Source of the DNA: an uncultured Collinsella sp.
GTDB lineage: Bacteria > Actinomycetota > Coriobacteriia > Coriobacteriales > Coriobacteriaceae
Assembly: GCA_958429225.1 (NCBI GenBank)
Contig: CAUAJB010000008.1
Location: 1-40,666 of the forward strand
Length of the DNA stretch: 40,666 nt
Reading direction: 5' to 3'
Shown: piece after piece, positions 26,158-34,340 of the stretch
Layout of the letters: each line of letters starts with the position of its first letter
Position numbering within the stretch: the stretch's first letter is position 1
Translations under genes and position numbers: made by a program
Notes under the pieces: model-generated
What the model was told of the DNA's origin: nothing
Database searches by the model: none
Seen by the model: the letters and a program-made list of their open reading frames with translations, nothing else

Positions 26158-28002
26158 CTAGGCCTCCTTGGTCGTAGAAATAGAATCGGACGATACTTCG
26201 ACAGGTCCGCCAAAAGTACGGGCAGCTGCGGCTCCACCGGCAAGCGGAGTCGCCATCTGGGCTTTTGTGCGTCGCGGTGCCGAAACGGGAAGTTCAAAGG
26301 CAAAGCCCATCGCAAGCAAAAACCACGTAAGCGTATAGGTTGCAACCAGAGCGGCAACAAGGCCGACCATCACGGCGCGTTGGGAAAATACGCTACATGC
26401 AGCCACAACCAGCACCGGAACCTCGCAGGCAGAAAGCGCAAGCACACCCTGCAGGAACCCCGAGCGCCGATTGCGCGCAAGTGCCCCCGTGACAACGCCG
26501 GCTATGTCTGGCAGTGCCAACGCCAGTGCGGCAATAATACCCGGTAGCGACCCAGACCACACGAGCGATCCCAAAGTCGCCGTCACGCGGGCGCCCGACG
26601 CCAGCAGCGCGGCCGAAACCACGACCACAGCCCAAACCACGCTGCAAACGACCGCCGCACCGATCATCGCCGTGCGACGAACCGCGCGGTCGGACGCATC
26701 CATGGGACACGGCGTGAGCGGCTCGCCGCGGAGCGAACGACCGACATTTTGCGCATAGTGGTCACAAAACGCCGAGAGCGCCGCCTCGACCGCCGCCGGC
26801 TCGGGACGATCTTTTTGATGGCTGGACAGACAGGCCATCACCACGTCGAACAGCTGGGCATCGACAAACGCCAGCGCATCGCGTAGCTCTTCGGAATCCG
26901 GCTCAAGCCCTAGCTGCTGGGCCTGCTCGGCCGCGGCGAGCGCCACATCGGGCTCACGACAAAGCAGCTGAGTCAAATCACAACCGGGCGCATGGGCACC
27001 AATGGGATAGTCGGGCCGCGTGTCCATCTTGAGACGATAGGGGCTGGCGATGTCGCGCGTCTTTTTGCGCGAACCCGAGGTGCCCGAAGTGCCCGGCGCG
27101 GCTTCGTATGGCGCGACGCCGGCAATGAGCTCGTAAACCGTGCTTGCCGCGGCATAGACGTCGATCGCCGGCGACATACGCAAAGCGCGCAGATCGGGAA
27201 TATCGTCGGTGAGCATCTCGGGCGGGGCATAGGCAACCGTCGCGCGACGCAGCGTGGCATAACGCTCCGTAAACGACGCCTTGCCGCCGGTACCGGCCAC
27301 GGCCGACGCAGGCTCGAGCGCCAGCGACGAGCCAAAGTCAATCAGGCACAGGTCAAAGGTGCCCTCGGCAAGCTGCCGGTCAAGCGGCAGGCGCGCCGTA
27401 CGCACCATAATATTAGCGGGCGAGATATCGCGATGGACAAAGCCCTCACCCACCAGGCTCATACGGCAGAGCAGATCGAACAGGTCGCGACCCAGACGCG
27501 CCGCCACAAGCGGCGACAGGCGTCCGGCATCATCCACGGCGAGTCGCGAACGCAAGCGGGCAAGCGTCTCGCCCTCGACCCATTCCATGACAATTGCAGG
27601 CACACCGTCGACCTCGCCCCAGCCATAGAGGCGGGGAAAGCCCTTAAGGCCCGAAAGGGCACGATGGCATTCGTATTCCTCGCGAAACGCTGCCTTGAAC
27701 TTGGCGACCAGCGCCTCGTGAGCGGCATCGTCGTCGAACTCATCGCGCGCCGGCAAGATGAGCTGCTTGAGTGCCACGGCCTCACCCTGGGCGTTGACGG
27801 CACGCGTCACGCGGCCGATACCGCCACGGCGCATGGTGGCATCGTCGGCAAACAGCATCGTAAAACGACGCAGATAGGCAGGCAGCTCGTCCTGACCGAG
27901 CGCAATGGCCGGCTCAAACCCGTCGACACGCGCCAGGCGCAGGCCGACCATGGGATCGCGACCGAGCGATTGTGGTGTGGTGGATGCAAGATCGGTCATC
28001 AT
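26158..28002 (-). CDS. Membrane-associated Ser/Thr protein kinase
   Basis: The product is 614 residues. ATG at 28002 overlaps the upstream stop (ATGA), and no separate ribosome binding site is evident, so translation is coupled. The kinase domain has glycine loop RRGGIGRVTRAV (59-69), K79 (VALKQL), catalytic HRDISPANIMV (HRD 190-192), DFGSS (222-226) and APPEML as activation-segment end, all essential residues present. The N-terminal 45 residues precede the domain. After about residue 410 a short linker leads to roughly four membrane helices (about 450-590), then a Pro/Ser/Thr tail that may be autophosphorylated. There are no PASTA repeats, so it is not a PknB-type wall sensor. It is the middle gene of membrane protein - kinase - FHA protein. 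Confidence 0.93.
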   Translation of the reverse strand: MMTDLASTTPQSLGRDPMVGLRLARVDGFEPAIALGQDELPAYLRRFTMLFADDATMRRGGIGRVTRAVNAQGEAVALKQLILPARDEFDDDAAHEALVAKFKAAFREEYECHRALSGLKGFPRLYGWGEVDGVPAIVMEWVEGETLARLRSRLAVDDAGRLSPLVAARLGRDLFDLLCRMSLVGEGFVHRDISPANIMVRTARLPLDRQLAEGTFDLCLIDFGSSLALEPASAVAGTGGKASFTERYATLRRATVAYAPPEMLTDDIPDLRALRMSPAIDVYAAASTVYELIAGVAPYEAAPGTSGTSGSRKKTRDIASPYRLKMDTRPDYPIGAHAPGCDLTQLLCREPDVALAAAEQAQQLGLEPDSEELRDALAFVDAQLFDVVMACLSSHQKDRPEPAAVEAALSAFCDHYAQNVGRSLRGEPLTPCPMDASDRAVRRTAMIGAAVVCSVVWAVVVVSAALLASGARVTATLGSLVWSGSLPGIIAALALALPDIAGVVTGALARNRRSGFLQGVLALSACEVPVLVVAACSVFSQRAVMVGLVAALVATYTLTWFLLAMGFAFELPVSAPRRTKAQMATPLAGGAAAARTFGGPVEVSSDSISTTKEA

Positions 28003-28904
28003 AGGGCAAGCGCCGCCACGTTATTGTTGAAGTTACCGAGCGCGACGTCATCATCGCCGTAATGGCCGACCCATTGACATAGGTTGGTATAACAGCCCCA
28101 CAGATTGGCATACTGCTGATACCACTTTGACCGGGGCGAGAATGTCTGACGACCGAACTCGGCTCGAATGACAAACATCTCCCCGACCAGGCTGTCGCAC
28201 GGCCTGGGATCTCCCGTAGAGTTATAGGTCGAGACCACGTCATTGGCACGAGAAACGTAACTGTCGAGCATGTTGTACTTGGTCACAAGCCAACTGTGAA
28301 TGCCCTCTTCCTCAGCAGCGGAAAGGCCACCGGAGTTTGCATCGTTGTCAGTGTTGCCGCCCGTCGAGCCGCCGTTTCCAGACCCTCCGGTAGAGGAACC
28401 CGCCCCAGAGCCGCCGCCCGAACTCGATGAATCCGAGCCGGAGCCAGAAGTATCCGAGCTACCGGGCTTTCCGGACTGCTGGGCGTCCTGCTCCTTCTGC
28501 TGCTCGACCTTATTCACCGTTGCCGCCACGCTATTGTTGGACAACCGATCGATGATCTTGGTGTTGGTGAGCACGATGGTTTTGCCATTGGCAAGCGTGA
28601 CTTCGTTGTCCGGGGCCTCGGCGCCGTCCGCATCGTCGGTGCCAAACACAATATGAGCGACCACACTTGCCCAAGCATATCCAGTCGTGGTGCCCAGATC
28701 ACTTTTGACCTCATGCCCCACGCGCGGTTCGCGTGCGGCATGCGCCTGCATCATGGACGGCACGGTCATACCATAGGCAGAAACGCCAGCTATGACCAGC
28801 ACCAGCGAGCAAGACAGCAGCGCGTACGCCCGCGGCGCCAAGCCCAGTCGGCGTCGCATGCGCACCGCGGCGCCGCGCTTTGTCTGAGTGCCACCGGGCC
28901 GCAT
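27999..28904 (-). CDS. Secreted or membrane-anchored protein with Ser/Gly-rich linker, first gene of the kinase operon
   Basis: The product is 301 residues. ATG at 28904 is chosen for the GGAGGAG upstream; longer versions of the frame run through the leader hairpin. Basic residues 8-25 precede a hydrophobic segment at 26-48, ending in QAHAAREP, which could be a signal-peptide cleavage site or leave an anchor. Residues 60-140 contain LANGKTIVLTNTKIIDRL. A flexible Ser/Gly/Asp linker spans about 144-195, and a C-terminal helical domain of about 100 residues (WLVTKYNMLDSYVSRAND, two Cys in LWGCYTNLCQW) follows. No family is recognised. Coupling to the kinase gene suggests an extracytoplasmic sensor, scaffold or ligand-binding partner; this is inference. 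Confidence 0.75.
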   Translation of the reverse strand: MRPGGTQTKRGAAVRMRRRLGLAPRAYALLSCSLVLVIAGVSAYGMTVPSMMQAHAAREPRVGHEVKSDLGTTTGYAWASVVAHIVFGTDDADGAEAPDNEVTLANGKTIVLTNTKIIDRLSNNSVAATVNKVEQQKEQDAQQSGKPGSSDTSGSGSDSSSSGGGSGAGSSTGGSGNGGSTGGNTDNDANSGGLSAAEEEGIHSWLVTKYNMLDSYVSRANDVVSTYNSTGDPRPCDSLVGEMFVIRAEFGRQTFSPRSKWYQQYANLWGCYTNLCQWVGHYGDDDVALGNFNNNVAALAL

Positions 28905-28918
28905 GCGTTCTCCTCCAA

Positions 28919-28945
28919 CAAAAACACGCCGCTCAGAAGCGGCGC
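28919..28945 (-). terminator. Terminator-like hairpin in the leader of the kinase operon
   Basis: On the minus strand GCGCCGCT / AGCGGCGT (8 bp, one G-U, loop TCTG) is followed by GTTTTTGTTGG, the last bases forming the ribosome binding site of the 28904 start. Lying about 205 nt beyond recR, it may end that transcript or attenuate the kinase operon. Confidence 0.7.
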
Positions 28946-28988
28946 ATTCATTCAAATCCATATTTGAGTGTATCAGCGAACCCAAAAG

Positions 28989-29112
28989 GTTGCGCAACGA
29001 ATGGGCAAATTAAGGATGCGAGCGGAAGCATCCATGCGATAAGCGGACACGAAGCATCTTTGTTGCACAACAAACTCACAGTCGCACGGGGAAATTATGA
29101 CTACCCCGTGCG
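28989..29112. promoter_or_regulatory. Palindromes between recR and the kinase operon
   Basis: Three symmetrical sites are seen: GTTGCGCAAC (28989-28998), TTTGTTG-CA-CAACAAA (29059-29074), and a 9-bp stem CGCACGGGG / CCCCGTGCG (29083-29091 with 29104-29112). The last follows the recR stop and may help end its transcript. The first two could be operators for the kinase operon, whose promoter must lie here. Confidence 0.4.
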
Positions 29113-29149
29113 TCGCGAGGAAAACATACAGCAGGAGCAGGCTCGCCAC

Positions 29150-29746
29150 CTAAATCGCACGACGGGCCTCGATGGCGCGGCCAAGTGTAAGCTCGTCGGC
29201 ATACTCCAGGTCGCCGCCCACGGGCAGGCCGCTCGCCAGACGCGACACCTCGACGCCCAGCGGCTTGATAGTGCGGGCCAGGTAGCTCGCCGTGGTCTCG
29301 CCCTCGATGTTGGGGTTGGTGGCGATGATGACCTCATGGATATCCTCGTGGCCCAGACGCGCCAGCAGCTCGCGGATGTGCAACTGCTCGGGACCAATCT
29401 TGTCCATGGGGCTGATCACGCCGCCCAGCACATGGTACAGGCCATGGTAGCTGCCCGTGCGCTCGATTGCCTGGACGTCGCGCGGCTCGCCCACCACGCA
29501 AATGCGAGTGGTATCGCGCATCGGGTCCTGGCAGATGGAGCACTCGTCGGCCGTGGCGTAGTTAAAGCAGCGGCTGCAAAAGTGGACCTCCTGCTTGACC
29601 TCCAGGATGGCCTCGGCCAGGCGGCGGGCCTCCTCGGCATCGGCCTCGAGCAGGTAATAGGCGATGCGCTGGGCCGACTTGGGACCAATGCCCGGCAGAC
29701 GGCCCAGCTCATCGAGCAGTTTTTGCAGACTGTGATTCGCACTCAT
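29150..29746 (-). CDS. recR: Recombination mediator RecR
   Basis: The product is 198 residues from ATG at 29746, the usual length. The N-terminal helix-hairpin-helix is in LGRLPGIGPKSAQRIAYYLL. The C4 zinc finger spans CSRCFNYATADECSIC. The Toprim domain starts ICVVGEPRDV, continues with YHVLGGVISPMD, and ends with a GGDLEYADELTLGRAI stretch containing the Walker-like RecR tail. With RecO and RecF it helps load RecA at gaps. It follows ybaB by 13 bp in the widespread dnaX-ybaB-recR order. No strong ribosome binding site is seen, so coupling to ybaB is likely. Confidence 0.97.
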   Translation of the reverse strand: MSANHSLQKLLDELGRLPGIGPKSAQRIAYYLLEADAEEARRLAEAILEVKQEVHFCSRCFNYATADECSICQDPMRDTTRICVVGEPRDVQAIERTGSYHGLYHVLGGVISPMDKIGPEQLHIRELLARLGHEDIHEVIIATNPNIEGETTASYLARTIKPLGVEVSRLASGLPVGGDLEYADELTLGRAIEARRAI

Positions 29747-29759
29747 ATATATGCGTGTC

Positions 29760-30080
29760 TTAGAACGGCATGCCCGGGATGTTGAGGCCGCCGGTGATGG
29801 CGCCCATCTGCTTGTTGGCGAGCTCGTTGACGCCGCGGACGGCCTCGTTGACGGCAGCCATGATCATATCCTGCAGCATATCGACGTCCTCGGGATCGAG
29901 GGCATCGGGATCGATGGTGAGGTTGACGAGCTCCATCTCGCCGTTAACGGTCACCTTGACCATGCCGCCGCCGGCAGAGGCGTCGACGGTCTGGGACTTG
30001 AGGTTCTCCTGCGCGGCGGCAAGCTGCTCCTGCATCTTGCGAGCCTGCTTCATCATCTGCTGCATGTTCATACCGGCCAT
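29760..30080 (-). CDS. ybaB: YbaB/EbfC nucleoid-associated protein
   Basis: The product is 106 residues from ATG at 30080 (AAAGGAG 6 nt upstream). MNMQQMMKQARKMQEQLAAA opens the helical arm of the YbaB dimer. GGGMVKVTVNGEMELVNLTIDP is the conserved beta-sheet, and a helical LQDMIMAAVNEAVRGVNEL closes the DNA-binding claw. The protein binds DNA as a dimer and is almost always encoded next to dnaX and recR. Here it is co-transcribed with recR but separated from dnaX by a plus-strand gene, so it needs a promoter in 30081-30420 or read-through from dnaX. Confidence 0.95.
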   Translation of the reverse strand: MAGMNMQQMMKQARKMQEQLAAAQENLKSQTVDASAGGGMVKVTVNGEMELVNLTIDPDALDPEDVDMLQDMIMAAVNEAVRGVNELANKQMGAITGGLNIPGMPF

Positions 30081-30242
30081 GATGGCTCCTTTACGTGCGG
30101 CCGCACGCCGAGCTGCAAGGGCAGTCGGAGCACGGCAGGACTTTCAAACTCAAAAATCGTACCACGGCGCGAGGCCAGCGAACGGGGCGGACACACTACC
30201 TCAGTCGATATACATGTCCTGGAGTGCAAGCCGCACCCAAAA

Positions 30243-30277
30243 ATTATGCAAAGTTGAATAATTCGCATCTGCATAAT
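30243..30277. repeat. Inverted repeat ATTATGCA / TGCATAAT in the ybaB upstream region
   Basis: Perfect 8-bp arms (30243-30250 and 30270-30277) surround a 19-nt loop, with TTTT beyond it on the minus strand. It could be a weak terminator for transcription from the dnaX side, or an operator. It lies in an AT-rich patch; no small gene is seen between 30081 and 30420. Confidence 0.5.
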
Positions 30278-30380
30278 ATTGAAAGCTAAATCTTGTAGAG
30301 CCGAAATCCGACATTTTATGCGTCCCACTAAATGGCTAAATGCCGAGCCACTACTCGAGGCGGCGCACATGGCAGCAGGG

Positions 30381-30386
30381 TATAAT
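30381..30386 (+). promoter_or_regulatory. Candidate -10 box (TATAAT) for the 30421 gene
   Basis: A consensus TATAAT lies 35 nt before the ATG at 30421, giving a leader of about 28 nt that contains the GGAGG site. No good -35 is visible 16-18 bp upstream. Confidence 0.5.
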
Positions 30387-30420
30387 TTGATTGCCATAGA
30401 TAGCAATTTGGAGGTGCCCC

Positions 30421-30894
30421 ATGAATGCCCCCGACGTGCTCCAAAACATCCGCTCAAAACACCCCGTTGCATATTTGGTTCTCTATCTCTTTGTCGGCTG
30501 GGCATTGCTGGTTGTCATCACCCATGCTATAGCCTTTGGAGCAGAACTGCTGATAGCCAGCTCGGACCAGCCCATCGTCAAATGGGAGACGACCGATAAG
30601 TGCACCGACGGAACCCGAACCGTTTACTACAACAGCCCGTCCCTCTACCAAGAGTTCAAGGTCGAGATTAATAACTCCAAGATTGTCGATGCCGAGCTGG
30701 GCGACTATTCGACAATCGGAGCAACCGTCGACGCCGAGCAAGTCGAGCACACAGACAGCCATGCGACGTATCGTATCGACCTCAACATCCTAGGCCGGCC
30801 GTCGCGCACCTGTTTGCTCGAATGCGATATACGCGGCACCACACTACACATGTCCGAAATACAAATGCGCCCGGGCAAGGGGTTCTCTTCTTGA
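30421..30894 (+). CDS. Small membrane-anchored protein, hypothetical, inserted between dnaX and ybaB
   Basis: The product is 157 residues from ATG at 30421 with GGAGGT 6 nt upstream and a TATAAT in front. One long hydrophobic segment lies at about 15-45, followed by an extracytoplasmic domain of about 110 residues. This is rich in beta-strand-like stretches (KWETTDKCTDGTRTVYY, YRIDLNILGRPSRTCLLECD) with three Cys. I recognise no family. Its orientation is opposite to dnaX and ybaB and its GC content is lower by eye, which suggests a later insertion into the conserved dnaX-ybaB-recR order. Its stop lies 22 bp from the dnaX stop (convergent). Confidence 0.7.
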   Translation: MNAPDVLQNIRSKHPVAYLVLYLFVGWALLVVITHAIAFGAELLIASSDQPIVKWETTDKCTDGTRTVYYNSPSLYQEFKVEINNSKIVDAELGDYSTIGATVDAEQVEHTDSHATYRIDLNILGRPSRTCLLECDIRGTTLHMSEIQMRPGKGFSS

Positions 30895-30915
30895 GCAGTA
30901 TACCCGCCCGTACGG

Positions 30916-33405
30916 CTACTCCACCGGCTTGAAGATGGTGGCCTGACCGAAGACGCTGCGGATGAGGTCTTTGGCCTCGTCCTCGGTCTGCGGGATGCTC
31001 GGGGCTGCGCCCTGGTGGCCGAAGGGGCTGCCGGCGCCGGGATTGGACTCCCAGGGAGCTGCAGGAGCGTCCTCCTCTTTGGGGGCAGCTACAACGGACT
31101 TGGGCGCGGGCGTCGCACCCTGCACGTCGAACGGAGGCAGATCGTCTCCGCTCGCATCGCCAGCGAAGCCGCCGACCATAGCGTCGTCGTAGGGCACCTG
31201 CTCGGATTCCCACGGCGCGGACTGCGCGACAGGCTGAGCTTTGGGGGCAGCCGAGCGCTCGGGCGCACGGGGTGCGGGCTCGGTCGGGAGCTTACCCGTG
31301 GCAGGAGCGCCGGCGGGGTTGTCGGAGCGTAGCAAGGGGGCTTTGCCCAGGTCAGACGACTTGGGCGCGGGCGAGACGGGCTTGGGCGCGGGTGTCGGAG
31401 CAGCCGGTTTGGGCGCCGCGGGCTTAGGCGCCGACGGGGTCGATGCCGCTACCGACGCCGCTTGCTGCGCTTGCTGCTGCGGCGCGCTGGCGCTCGAGGA
31501 TACAGGGGCCGCCGAGGACACGGGTTGCGGGTCCGCAGATGCCGCAGCCCGTGCAGATGGAGAATGCTCCTCATGTTGAGGAGCCGGCGTGCCACCCCCA
31601 TCCAGGACATAGTCGACGGTACGACGACCGAAGACTGCGCAAACCGTCGGCAGGACCACCGACTGCGTATCGGCGCGACCGAGCATCTTGATGGCAAAAG
31701 TCGAACCCGCGGGGAACGAGACTGTGAGCTTGGAGCCGTCGTCGGCCGTGGCGCGAGCGTTGAGCAAAAGCCCTGCGTAGGAGGCCTGACGAGCCTTGAC
31801 GCGCTCGACGACCTCGGCCCATTTGCGCTGGAGCTCGCCGGCGTCCTCAACCGCGGGGGTCTCGGCAGCACCGGCGGCGGCAACCTGGGCGGCATTGTTG
31901 GACTGGGGCTTAGGTGCCGGAGCGGTGGCAGGCGCGGGGGCCGCAACGGGCTGAGGCGTCGGAGCCGGCGCAGACTGAGGCGCAGGCGCTGCAAGCTTGG
32001 AAGCTGACACGGACGCAGAACGGGGCGCAGGCTGGGCAGTCGGAACAGCAGCACCACGGTCCCAAGGCATACCGCCCTGGCGCGCGGACGTAGCAGCGGG
32101 GGCAGCGGATGCCGCCGGAGTGGCAGCACGAGCGCCCGAAATGAGCGTCGGCTGTTGGGCAGCAGCGGGTACGGATGCTGCAGGCGCGGCGGCCTGAGCA
32201 GCAGCCACGCTCGCCGGCACGGCGCCGTTGGCAACCATGGCCTCCAGACGCGCCACGCGCTCGGCCAATGCCTCAATCGTTAAATCAGCCTCGGGACGTG
32301 CCAGACGCGTGCAGGCAATCTCGAGCACCAGGCGCACGTCGCTCGCGCCCCTCATCTCCAGTGCGGCATCGTCGAGCACTGTCAGCACACGGGCCAGGCG
32401 GTCGGCAGGATGCTCGCCAAAGGCAGCGGCCTCGGCAGCAAGCGCCTCGGCCTGCTCGGAGCCGCCCTCAAACAGCTCGGCACGGGCACCGGCAACGCAG
32501 GCAACGTACACGTCACGCACATGCGCCACCAGGTCGCGCGTCAGCTCCAGCAGATCGTTGCCTTCCTCGACCTGCGCACGGATCAGTCCATATAGCTCGG
32601 CGACATCACGCTCGGCGATGGCGCGGGCAAACTCGCCCAGGATCTGGTCCGAAACCTCGCCTAAAAGCGAGCGGGCGTCGTCCGCATGCACAGAACCGTT
32701 GCCAAAGACGCTCAGTTGCTCCAGCGTGGACAACGCGTCGCGCATGCCGCCCTTGGCATGGCGCGCCACGATAGCCAGCGCCTCGTCGTCGTAATCGAAG
32801 CTCTCCTGCTCGCACACGTATGCCAGGCGATGCTCAATATCCTCGTTGCCGATGCGATGGAAATCGAAACGCTGGCAGCGCGAGAGGATGGTCTCCAGAA
32901 TCTTTTGCGGGTCGGTGGTGCATAGCACAAAGATCACGTGCGCCGGCGGCTCCTCGAGCGTCTTGAGCAGCGCGTTGAACGCCGCCGTCGTGAGCATGTG
33001 GACCTCGTCGATGATATAGATCTTGTACTTGCCGCGCACCGGGGCAAAGTTGACGGAGTTGATGATTTCCTCGCGCACATTGTCCACGCCCGTGCGGGAG
33101 GCGGCATCGAGCTCGTAGACATCGGGGTGGTTACCCTCGGCAATGAGCTCGCACTCCTCGCAAGTACCGTCGGGCATGCAGCCGCTTGCACCCTCGGCGC
33201 GCGCCGCCTCCGCATTGCGGCACAGCAGCGCCTTGGCCAGGATGCGCGCCATGGTGGTCTTGCCCGTGCCGCGCGGTCCGCAGAACAGGTAGGCGTGGGA
33301 CAGGCGCCCCTCGGTGATGGCGTGCTCGAGCGTCGAGACGATATGTTGCTGGCCCACCACGGAGTCGAAGGTGAGCGGGCGATACTTTCGGTACAACGAT
33401 TCCAT
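30916..33405 (-). CDS. dnaX: DNA polymerase III subunit gamma/tau
   Basis: The product is 829 residues from ATG at 33405 (GGGGGAG upstream); an open frame extending further upstream lacks a start signal and would cross a divergent gene. MESLYRKYRPLTFDSVVGQ, Walker A GPRGTGKT (43-50), the zinc module (CRNAE, then CMPDGTCEEC), Walker B YIIDEVHML, and sensor LCTTDPQKI with the arginine-finger region SRCQRFDF are all intact. These make up the clamp-loader AAA+ ATPase. Beyond about residue 370 the protein becomes very Ala/Pro-rich, interrupted by a small folded part around 540-610 (WAEVVERVKARQASYAGLLL). It ends with DEAKDLIRSVFGQATIFKPVE. The tail is long for the family and probably links to polymerase. 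I saw no frameshift signal producing gamma. Confidence 0.96.
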   Translation of the reverse strand: MESLYRKYRPLTFDSVVGQQHIVSTLEHAITEGRLSHAYLFCGPRGTGKTTMARILAKALLCRNAEAARAEGASGCMPDGTCEECELIAEGNHPDVYELDAASRTGVDNVREEIINSVNFAPVRGKYKIYIIDEVHMLTTAAFNALLKTLEEPPAHVIFVLCTTDPQKILETILSRCQRFDFHRIGNEDIEHRLAYVCEQESFDYDDEALAIVARHAKGGMRDALSTLEQLSVFGNGSVHADDARSLLGEVSDQILGEFARAIAERDVAELYGLIRAQVEEGNDLLELTRDLVAHVRDVYVACVAGARAELFEGGSEQAEALAAEAAAFGEHPADRLARVLTVLDDAALEMRGASDVRLVLEIACTRLARPEADLTIEALAERVARLEAMVANGAVPASVAAAQAAAPAASVPAAAQQPTLISGARAATPAASAAPAATSARQGGMPWDRGAAVPTAQPAPRSASVSASKLAAPAPQSAPAPTPQPVAAPAPATAPAPKPQSNNAAQVAAAGAAETPAVEDAGELQRKWAEVVERVKARQASYAGLLLNARATADDGSKLTVSFPAGSTFAIKMLGRADTQSVVLPTVCAVFGRRTVDYVLDGGGTPAPQHEEHSPSARAAASADPQPVSSAAPVSSSASAPQQQAQQAASVAASTPSAPKPAAPKPAAPTPAPKPVSPAPKSSDLGKAPLLRSDNPAGAPATGKLPTEPAPRAPERSAAPKAQPVAQSAPWESEQVPYDDAMVGGFAGDASGDDLPPFDVQGATPAPKSVVAAPKEEDAPAAPWESNPGAGSPFGHQGAAPSIPQTEDEAKDLIRSVFGQATIFKPVE

Positions 33406-33520
33406 GGGTGCTCCCCCGGGTATACTGAGTCTTGTTGCCGCGGCGGCCATGCGGTCGCACGGCATACTGCATTCCATAATACCCGTACGGCGAGCCCGCC
33501 GCGATAGGAGTCCAAAGAGC

Positions 33521-34237
33521 ATGGCAGACGCAGAGAGCAACCTCGTCCCCTCCGAAGCAGCCGACCAGGTCGAGGTCGCGCTCGAGGAGCAGGCCGCAGC
33601 CGACGACGGCATCCTGTACCTCAACGAGTACCAGTACGAAAACGACCTGGTCACCGACTTCGCCCGCCTGGTCGCCTCGCCCAGGCGTCGCGGCTCGCTG
33701 TATGTCGCCGCGGCAATTGCCGCGCTCATCGGCATCGGCATGCTGGTGGCCGGCGGCAACTGGATCAAGTTTGGCGTCGTGCTGATCGTATTCGGCGCCT
33801 TTCTGGCCTGGTGGAGCAAAAACCTGCACCACACCCTCGCCCGCGACTTTATCGACGCCGTTGAGGCCGACGAGTCCATGGGTGGCCGCTATCGCCGCGT
33901 CGCCGCCAACGAGGATGGCCTGATGGTTTGGGGCAAGAGCGGCAAGTCGCAGTTCTTCCCGTTTGAGAAGCTCGACCACGTGCTCGACGGCGAGCGCATC
34001 TTTGTAGCCATGTTCGCCGACCAGGGCGTGACGATCCCCAAGGACACCTTCGTCCGCGGCGATGCCGAGCAGTTCGGCCCCTTCCTCAAGGCCCGTATCA
34101 ACAAAAAACTCCGCATCGAGACCAAACGCAAGAAGATGAAGGCAGAAAAGGCCGCTGCCGAAGCCAAGCAGGGCGACAAGCCCCAGAAGACCAAGGGCAA
34201 GCAGCGCAAGCAGAAGAAGAACAAGAAGAAGCGGTAG
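33521..34237 (+). CDS. YcxB-like membrane protein with Lys-rich tail
   Basis: The product is 238 residues from ATG at 33521 (AGGAG 10-11 nt upstream). An acidic N-terminus (1-30) precedes a motif LYLNEYQYENDLVTDFARL. Two membrane helices form a hairpin at about 60-78 and 81-97. The following domain has KSQFFPFEKLDHVLDGERIF and VTIPKDTFVRGD, which match the C-terminal pattern of YcxB-like proteins (function unknown). From about residue 195 it is almost entirely Lys/Gln/Glu/Ala and ends KKNKKKR, likely binding acidic lipids or RNA. It is divergent from dnaX across 115 bp and convergent with the 34341 gene. Confidence 0.8.
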   Translation: MADAESNLVPSEAADQVEVALEEQAAADDGILYLNEYQYENDLVTDFARLVASPRRRGSLYVAAAIAALIGIGMLVAGGNWIKFGVVLIVFGAFLAWWSKNLHHTLARDFIDAVEADESMGGRYRRVAANEDGLMVWGKSGKSQFFPFEKLDHVLDGERIFVAMFADQGVTIPKDTFVRGDAEQFGPFLKARINKKLRIETKRKKMKAEKAAAEAKQGDKPQKTKGKQRKQKKNKKKR

Positions 34238-34340
34238 GCCAGCCGACACCGAAGACGCCTCGCCCCGCGTCATTCCGGGCCAGGGCGCCTGGGATCGAGC
34301 GCGAGTGCCACCGATGGACCCATTTTGCCTAGCTCTCGAG

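Noticed and set aside
30916..33405. Programmed frameshift in dnaX to make gamma
   Set aside because: No slippery A-run followed by a suitable hairpin was found after the ATPase region.
33131..34273. A 380-codon minus-strand frame across the dnaX start and the YcxB-like gene
   Set aside because: It has low-complexity Leu-rich content, overlaps two supported genes and lacks a start signal.
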